Shown here piece after piece: positions 6,080-7,757 of a stretch of DNA of 7,757 nt. The number at the start of each line of letters is the position of its first letter. Position 1 is the stretch's first letter. Under the pieces are notes generated by a model. The model did not search any database. It worked only from the letters and a program-made list of their open reading frames with translations, and was not told where the DNA came from. The DNA is from DATLHO01 sp035539855 (lineage in GTDB: Bacteria > Bacteroidota > Ignavibacteria > OLB7), in contig DATLHO010000215.1 in NCBI GenBank assembly GCA_035539855.1, positions 1 to 7,757 on the forward strand. Reading direction: 5' to 3'. The position numbers and the translations under genes were made by a program.

Positions 6080-7039
6080 ATGACCTTCCGGCTTTCACTC
6101 ATGGCCGCCGCGATATTCGCGGCGGCCATCGTCGGCTGTGGCGACACCGCCGGCGACCGACCGTCGAACGACACTTCGAGCGCGCCCGGCGCGACAGCGA
6201 GCGATCCCAGCGCGGCCGCGCCCGCGGGACAGGCAGGCGCCGACGACGGCGTCGTGATGGACAGCGTTCCGCTGCGCACGCCCGAAGGCCGGCCGGCCCG
6301 CTTCGGCCGCCGCTCCGGGCACATCGTCTATCGCTACGGCGGCGACGTCACGGGCATTCGCGAGATGTACTTCACCGACTGGGGAATGCGCGAACGACGT
6401 CTCGACAGCAGCGCGCCGCTCAGCGGCCGACCCGGCGTTCCGCAGTACAACCTGCTCCTGTCCAGCCCCGACGGCTTCAACGCGATCGACCTGCGCGCGA
6501 AGTCCGGAACGCGCATGCCGAACACCTCCGACGATGACTACCTCGCCTCCGACTCCGGCAAGATCTTCTCGCTCGGTGAGATGATCTTCCGCCACTCCGG
6601 CGGCCGGAGACTTCCCGACACGACGATCAAGGGACTGCCCGTGAGCGTGCTGCAGCTCGAGCAGGGCACCGCGACGAGTCGCGTCTTCGTCTGGCAGGGC
6701 ATCGTCATGCGCGAGGAGTTCCGGGCGCCCGACGGAACGAACTTCACGGTGGAGGCGGAGACGATCGAGTTCGACGTCGATGTTCCCGAGTCGCTGTTCG
6801 CCGTGCCCGCGGGCGTGAAGCTGCTCGACCCGCCAGCGCAGGGCGCGATGCCGCCGGGAGGCGCGATGCCGCCGGGTGGTGCCATGCCGCCGGGTGGTGC
6901 CATGCCGCCGGGTGGCGCAATGCCGCCGGGTGCAATGCCTCCGGGTGGTGCGATGCCGCCGGGTGGTGCGATGCCGCCGGGAGCGATGCCGCCTGGCGCC
7001 ATGCCGCCGGGTGGTTCGATGCCGCCGGGTCGTCGTTGA
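6080..7039 (+). CDS. Putative lipoprotein with C-terminal MPPG repeats
   Basis: 319-aa predicted lipoprotein. A short basic start and hydrophobic segment end in the lipobox IVGC, with Cys20 as the lipidation site, so it should be exported and anchored to a membrane. A low-complexity Ser/Ala/Pro/Asp linker (21-60) follows. The middle domain (~75-250) has alternating strand-like segments (HIVYRYGG, REMYFTDWGMRERR, VFVWQGIVMREEF, ESLFAVPAGVKLL) that recall LolA-like or DUF4412-type periplasmic proteins; this is a resemblance, not a proven match. The tail (256-317) is eleven MPPG units. The gene starts 43 bases after the PyrK-like gene on the same strand, so it is probably co-transcribed, but no functional link to the redox pair is evident. 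A weak TGGAAC precedes the ATG. Function is unknown. Confidence 0.85.
   Translation: MTFRLSLMAAAIFAAAIVGCGDTAGDRPSNDTSSAPGATASDPSAAAPAGQAGADDGVVMDSVPLRTPEGRPARFGRRSGHIVYRYGGDVTGIREMYFTDWGMRERRLDSSAPLSGRPGVPQYNLLLSSPDGFNAIDLRAKSGTRMPNTSDDDYLASDSGKIFSLGEMIFRHSGGRRLPDTTIKGLPVSVLQLEQGTATSRVFVWQGIVMREEFRAPDGTNFTVEAETIEFDVDVPESLFAVPAGVKLLDPPAQGAMPPGGAMPPGGAMPPGGAMPPGGAMPPGAMPPGGAMPPGGAMPPGAMPPGAMPPGGSMPPGRR
6724..6769 (+). repeat. 46-bp inverted repeat, internal copy (inside lipoprotein gene)
   Basis: This stretch, encoding APDGTNFTVEAETIE of the lipoprotein, is identical over 46 bases to the reverse complement of 7712-7757. Similarity continues weakly for about a dozen bases beyond the exact match and then ends. 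This copy lies within an intact reading frame and is judged to be the original. Confidence 0.97.
6842..7030 (+). repeat. In-frame 15/18-bp tandem repeats encoding (G)AMPPG
   Basis: Eleven consecutive units of the type GCG ATG CCG CCG GGT (GGT) encode AMPPG or GAMPPG, the last being GSMPPG. Six-codon and five-codon units are mixed, and the third codon position varies among GCG, GCA and GCC and among GGT, GGA and GGC. This shows an older tract with copy-number change in whole codons. The encoded tail is likely disordered, Pro/Gly-rich and Met-rich, and lies at the extreme C-terminus of the lipoprotein. Such tracts are prone to slippage and to short-read assembly error, so the copy number is uncertain. 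Confidence 0.95.
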
Positions 7040-7057
7040 CCCGAACTCGACGCATGA

Positions 7058-7086
7058 ACGAAAGGCGCCCCTGAGGCGCCTTTCGT
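7058..7086 (+). terminator. Rho-independent terminator after the lipoprotein gene
   Basis: A perfect 12-bp GC-rich stem (ACGAAAGGCGCC at 7058-7069 against 7075-7086) with a 5-base loop CCTGA begins 18 bases after the lipoprotein stop. The following TCGTTTGT is moderately T-rich. It lies between two convergent genes and could also end transcription of the minus-strand hydrolase gene, although no T run follows it on that strand. Confidence 0.8.
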
Positions 7087-7096
7087 CGTTTGTCGG

Positions 7097-7757
7097 TCAT
7101 TGCTTTCGGGCTGGCCGTGCATCCGTGCGCCGCACCTCGGTCCGTCGCGCGCCGTCGAATCGCACGTCGACGACGATCGGCAGATGATCCGAACCGGTGG
7201 AGCCCAGCACACAACGCGAGGTGACGACGAGTCCAGGCGACACGAAGCAGTGGTCGATCGCGACGCGCAGAAGCGGCGGCAGCAGCGCGGGCCAGGTCGT
7301 CTGCAGGCCGAAGCCGCTGCGGCTGTCGAGCAGCCCGGTGCGGCGAACGAACTCGTCGTAGTGCCACGACCACGGTGTGACGTTGAAGTCACCGACGAGG
7401 ATCACGTCGCGATCCTCGTCGGCGATGATGTCGGCGAGCTTTCGGAGGTACGCGTTGCGCTGGCGGAACCAGGACGGATGATTCGGTGGAAGCGGGTGCG
7501 CGCCGATCACGGTGATGCCCCGCGGCGGCGTGTCGAACCTCGCAATGACCAGCGGCGAGCCCGACTCCCCGAGGTTGACGAGCTCGGTGTTTGCCGGGGC
7601 CAGCCGGCTCAACAGGCCGATGCCGAGCGGCCGCGAGCCGATCGTCGGCTGGGCGAAATAGGGATACTCCGGCAATCGCAGGCGCACCTGCGCCAACGCG
7701 TCGGCGTCGACCTCGATCGTCTCCGCCTCCACCGTGAAGTTCGTTCCGTCGGGCGCC
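7097..7757 (-). CDS. Endonuclease/exonuclease/phosphatase-family hydrolase, C-terminal part (5' end cut or chimeric)
   Basis: Metal-dependent phosphodiesterase/nuclease fold (DNase I-like superfamily). Counting from a GTG at 7732 (211 aa), the visible motifs are GIGLLSR (37-43), GAHPLPP (77-83), the catalytic GDFNVTPWS (114-122), RVAIDHCFVSPGL (156-168) and GSDHLPIVVDV (180-190), with Asp115, Asn117, Asp160, Asp182 and His183 as expected active-site residues. The N-terminal half with the Glu-containing metal site (QE motif) is absent. Upstream of about residue 8 the frame stays open to the window end, but its sequence is the inverted copy of lipoprotein coding sequence, so the GTG is unlikely to be the true start. 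The subfamily with this C-terminal pattern (FGLQTTWPALLPPLLR) is commonly membrane-anchored; no such segment is visible here. Substrate unknown. It converges with the lipoprotein gene across a shared terminator region. Confidence 0.88.
   Translation of the reverse strand, partial: APDGTNFTVEAETIEVDADALAQVRLRLPEYPYFAQPTIGSRPLGIGLLSRLAPANTELVNLGESGSPLVIARFDTPPRGITVIGAHPLPPNHPSWFRQRNAYLRKLADIIADEDRDVILVGDFNVTPWSWHYDEFVRRTGLLDSRSGFGLQTTWPALLPPLLRVAIDHCFVSPGLVVTSRCVLGSTGSDHLPIVVDVRFDGARRTEVRRTDARPARKQ
7712..7757 (-). repeat. 46-bp inverted repeat, terminal copy at the window end
   Basis: The last 46 bases read on the minus strand are identical to 6724-6769. They sit in frame with the hydrolase gene and would encode the same peptide, APDGTNFTVEAETIE, before the sequence turns into ordinary hydrolase sequence. 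A chance match of this length is not credible. A chimeric or fold-back contig end is the simplest explanation, and a real inverted duplication is the alternative. Confidence 0.97.

Noticed and set aside
4513..6324. Long minus-strand open frame of 603 codons
   Set aside because: It lies antisense to the PyrK-like gene, which has clear family motifs. Its translation is Asp/Arg/Val/Leu-rich, as expected for the antisense of high-GC coding DNA.
6842..7030. Regularly repeated units considered as a CRISPR array
   Set aside because: The units are 15-18 bp, directly adjacent without spacers and in frame with the lipoprotein, so they are coding repeats.

Overview
The window is a GC-rich bacterial chromosomal segment of ordinary gene density. 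It has two inward-reading blocks on the minus strand at the ends and one rightward block between them. GC-rich codon choice, tRNA genes without an encoded CCA end and weak Shine-Dalgarno sequences fit a high-GC bacterium, but nothing visible fixes the phylum. The window may be a whole short contig or a contig end, because its last 46 bases are an exact inverted copy of an internal stretch.

Left block (minus strand, bases 1-1890): a promoter candidate near 1860-1889 appears to drive tRNA-Ala(GGC) and then tRNA-Asp(GTC). This transcript ends at a perfect 14-bp hairpin at 1537-1568. Peptide deformylase (def) follows, then the first 285 codons of alanyl-tRNA synthetase (alaS), which runs off the left edge. 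All of it is translation machinery, and tRNA-Ala lies on the same strand as its own synthetase gene.

Central block (plus strand, 2109-7039): a probable operon of two flavoprotein genes and a lipoprotein gene. The first product (836 aa) has a glutamate-synthase-small-subunit / NfnB (NfnL)-like core, with N-terminal Fe-S cysteines, an FAD motif and an NADPH motif. It also carries an unrecognised N-terminal extension of about 300 residues and an extra helical insertion. The second (445 aa) has a PyrK / NfnA (NfnS)-like FAD, NAD and [2Fe-2S] core with its own unrecognised N-terminal region. Together they look like a two-subunit NAD(P)H-linked electron-transfer complex of the NfnAB/SudAB type with enlarged subunits. 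This is the most interesting biology here. The third gene encodes a secreted lipoprotein with a LolA-like-looking middle region and an AMPPG-type repeat tail. A 12-bp hairpin at 7058-7086 closes the block.

Right block (minus strand, 7097-7757): the C-terminal part of an endonuclease/exonuclease/phosphatase-fold hydrolase, convergent with the lipoprotein gene. Its apparent 5' end is the inverted copy of lipoprotein coding sequence (6724-6769 against 7712-7757). This suggests a chimeric contig end or a real local inverted duplication, so the first residues of this reading frame should not be trusted.
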